Source: Ctena decussata (Eukaryota; Mollusca; Bivalvia; Lucinida; Lucinidae). Taken from it: a stretch of DNA of 64,000 nt. Positions within the stretch are counted from its first letter, which is position 1; each line of letters begins with the position of its first letter. Shown here piece by piece: positions 61,626-64,000 of this stretch. The DNA lies in assembly GCA_963989385.1 (NCBI GenBank), contig OZ022509.1:76158667-76222666 (forward strand), in the 5' to 3' direction. The notes beneath the pieces were generated by a model, which ran no database searches, was not told the origin of the DNA, and worked only from the letters and a program-made list of their open reading frames with translations. A program made the translations under genes and the position numbers.

Positions 61626-62350
61626 CTATGACTTATATATATTGGGAAACCTACGGTACCCTGCCTGCTCTATTAATATGCCCAATGCTTAGTATTCTTA
61701 TGATGAATTTTCAGTTCAATCAGCTGAATGACAAACTGTGCAGATCCTGATCAGACTGCTCATTGAATAAGCAGTATGGTCTGGGTTATAAGCATTCCTG
61801 ATCAAGAATACAGTAAATTCTCTGATATAGTTGCCTTTCTGAGCAGGCTGGTTCAAGTCTTTGTTGTTTACATAAATAAAAATGAGCCATGTCATGTGAC
61901 TTCCAACAATGTAGCATTTTGTGACAAGTGAAAGCTCTGATGAGACTGCACTTCTGTGAAGTCTGATCAGAGCCTTCCCTTGTCACAAGTTATTTATGAA
62001 GTGATGCAAGCCATACAGCCAACAGTGAAGCCTCTGATTACCCTGTCTAAATGAGGAAGATGAATTTAAAAATCACATGCCTCATATCACAAATAAACAT
62101 ACAAAACAAAACAACATGATATATGAAACTACATGTACAAATTCATATAGCAGTCAATCTAAAAAGACAGGATAACTGAAAAGAGTGTAGAAAACATGTA
62201 TATATGTAAAATAGCATGCATTGCCAACTATAACTATCTACGTACAGCATAGCTTGGCAGTGCAAAAGCTCCTCCTGTACTTTTGTACTGGCGAGCTAAA
62301 AGTAAAGGAATGATAGAGCATATGCTGGACTCCTAAACATTTCTAAAAGC
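61626..62350. other. unassigned, with fragments of a GATCAGACTG-rich repeat
   Basis: Short motifs GATCCTGATCAGACTGCTC (61743) and GATGAGACTGCACTTCTGTG (61939) recall the MITE interiors and the segment at 6127-6180, but no element boundaries can be drawn. Confidence 0.4.
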
Positions 62351-62499
62351 CCCAGTTGCATGTACATGTACAGAAGTCAGTGCAATACCATATAAATTCT
62401 GCAAATTGGGACACCAAAAGTAGTCACCCTAACTACCCTGAAAATGGAAGTTTCATTTCACAATGCTGTAAAGCATCCAAGAGCTGCAGACAAAATGGC

Positions 62500-62610
62500 A
62501 AACAGTGTAGACTGCTTCAGGAGCAGTCTGATCAGGGTCTGCACTGTTTGCTCAAACATATCCCAATATTTAGAATTTTTTATGGTAACATCTAAGCATA
62601 GAAAACTATG
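62500..62610. repeat. dispersed repeat shared with 6127-6300
   Basis: GAGCAGTCTGATCAGGGTCT, CACTGTTTGCTCA and CCCAATATTTAGAATTTTTTATGGTAACA occur here. Counterparts are at 6135-6175 (opposite orientation for the first part) and 6278-6303 (CCCAATATTTAGAATTTTTA..GGTAAC). The family is not otherwise identified. Confidence 0.5.
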
Positions 62611-62696
62611 AAATATGAAACTACATGTATAAATTCATACAGCAATCAATGTAAATAAAAAAAGATAAAAAGAAAGATTGCAGAAAAAAATATATA

Positions 62697-62934
62697 TGAG
62701 CCGCGACACGACAAAACCAACAATGTGGATGTGCGGCCAGCGCAGACTCAGATCAGCGTGGGCATCCCCCCAGTCTGATCAGAGTCTTTGCTGTCCGCAT
62801 AAAGGTAGCTTAGACCCTTAGCTACCCTTTAAGCACTTAATAAAGAGTCTGACCAGACTAGGCGGATACCCAGACTGATCTGAGTCTGCGCTGGGCGCAC
62901 AACCACATTGTTGGTTTTGTCGTGTCGCGGCTCA
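62697..62934. mobile_element. MITE (GAGCCGCGACACGAC family), full length, best copy
   Basis: 238 bp with at least 32-bp perfect terminal inverted repeats (TGAGCCGCGACACGACAAAA.. / ..TTTTGTCGTGTCGCGGCTCA). The interior contains a second inverted pair (CAGACTCAGATCAGCGTGGG / ..CCCAGACTGATCTGAGTCTG), so most of the element can fold on itself. AT-rich target (TATA..). Confidence 0.9.
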
Positions 62935-62939
62935 TATGT

Positions 62940-64000
62940 GAAATAGTATGCAACAAGACTTGTCTGCATACAGAATAACTTGTCTAACAGCCCTTTAAGG
63001 TAGACGAATAGTGAATAAAGATATTGGTGGGGCATTCATTACATTATACTAGCTGAATAACCCAAAGGGCTATAAAACATTTGGATAAGAAAAGAAAATT
63101 TTTCACCGTTTTGTTTTCCTAAAAAACAAACTTTTGTATTTATACATACTTTTCTTACACATTTTCCATTAAAATTCATGTCTCTAGCACAAGGATGCAC
63201 TTTCATTTCTGCAAATCATATAATCTTTAATATAGGGTATTTGAAACAGACTGGTAAGAAAAATTGCAATTATCTTGATTATAAGTATATTTTCACATTT
63301 TTTTAAAAAATGCACGAAAATTGAATTTCATGAAAAACGTCATGAAAAATATATTCAATCGATGGGGCATGCTTATGCATATTGTTTTAGTAAAACTTAC
63401 ATTGTATGATACAGAATAAAGCAAAAAAAACAAACATTTCACCATTTGGTTCCCAGAAAAACAATGTTTAAGTTCAAAAATATCCCCAAAAAAGACTGTC
63501 CAAATACTGCACCTGCTGCAAACACAGCCGGTCCTTGCCCGGTTATTTATTTTCCTGTTGTTCCGGGTCTACCATAGAGTAATGCCTCAAAAATGTGCAG
63601 ATAGAATTGAAATTGTAAAGACCTTGATCATTCTGGTTCCTAAGGAACAGTCTGATTAAGGTTTCTACTGTTTATACACATGTATCTGCCCGAAAACTTA
63701 GGATCTTTATGGTAGACATTGTATATATTCCATAGTTGATTGACTCACCATAAAACAATAACTCTGTTATGTGTTTTAATAAGTCGATACAGAGTTATTG
63801 TGTATCTAAATACCTTAACTAAAAAGGTTTAACAACTAGAAAATTATGTCTGTAAGACACAGATGATGCCCCCGACTTCATCTCTTCTTCCCTTACTTGT
63901 CCCCAACTTTTATACTTCAAAAAGGCATGTGCATATTATTAATATGTTGGTAACATCTGTGAGAGGTTTCAGTGATTGTTTAAAAGCTGCTGACAATATT
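62940..64000. other. unassigned to window end
   Basis: AT-rich, no gene. A hairpin ACAATAACTCTGT / ACAGAGTTATTGT (63755-63801, 21-nt loop) is visible. At 63868-63885, GATGATGCCCCCGACTTCATC resembles the hairpin edge of another pearl-like element that may extend past the window. Confidence 0.5.

Overview
This window looks like a repeat-dense stretch of a marine bivalve mollusc genome (AT-rich, eukaryotic). The evidence is indirect but consistent. There are at least six tandem-unit elements with GC-rich terminal hairpins and (ACGG/GTCC)n microsatellites, the architecture described for bivalve pearl/Helentron-type elements. There is also an apparently intact Steamer-like LTR retrotransposon, Penelope-like and LINE remnants, SINEs with target-site duplications, and many palindromic MITE-like elements. 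I cannot name the species. No complete, clearly host, intact gene is visible. The nearest to host coding sequence are a broken P2X7-C-terminal-domain gene (5847-7404, minus) and a broken multicopy gene of unknown function (24798-27410, minus).

Layout. 1-9,250: pearl-like arrays, a dead DNA-transposon transposase (2369-5400, tail end tandemly duplicated) and the P2X7-C locus with a duplicated exon. 9,255-22,685: two decayed minus-strand Gypsy elements. The second (13,690-22,685) keeps recognisable gag, protease, RT, RNase H, integrase, PPT and a tRNA-His-like PBS. It is itself nested: a 5' LTR interrupted by a Penelope-like element, a pol interrupted by a SINE, and an outer edge lying in an older Penelope-like copy. 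23,000-28,300: LINE remnant, the multicopy gene and a palindromic element. 28,370-34,501: three SINE copies, then a 4.9-kb Steamer-like element with 203-bp LTRs differing at one base and one uninterrupted 1291-codon gag-pol. 35,880-36,525: another pearl-like element.

36,989-53,340: the most interesting object, a young 16.35-kb Gypsy-class LTR retrotransposon. It has 1894-bp LTRs (three differences seen), a 4-bp target duplication (GTAT), a tRNA-Leu PBS, gag and pol in -1 frames, and a third reading frame in the env position. That frame codes for two Cys/His zinc-finger-like motifs, a very long Lys/Glu-rich segment and a C-terminal KCTD-type BTB/T1 tetramerisation domain. It is interrupted once by an in-frame TAA; gag is interrupted once by an in-frame TAG. 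I read this as capture of a host KCTD-like sequence by a retrotransposon; I know of no described element with this arrangement.

53,345-64,000: non-coding repeat terrain with a tRNA-type SINE, a second SINE family copy, a 19-bp minisatellite with a 74-bp higher-order period, another large pearl-like array, and several near-perfect palindromic elements.
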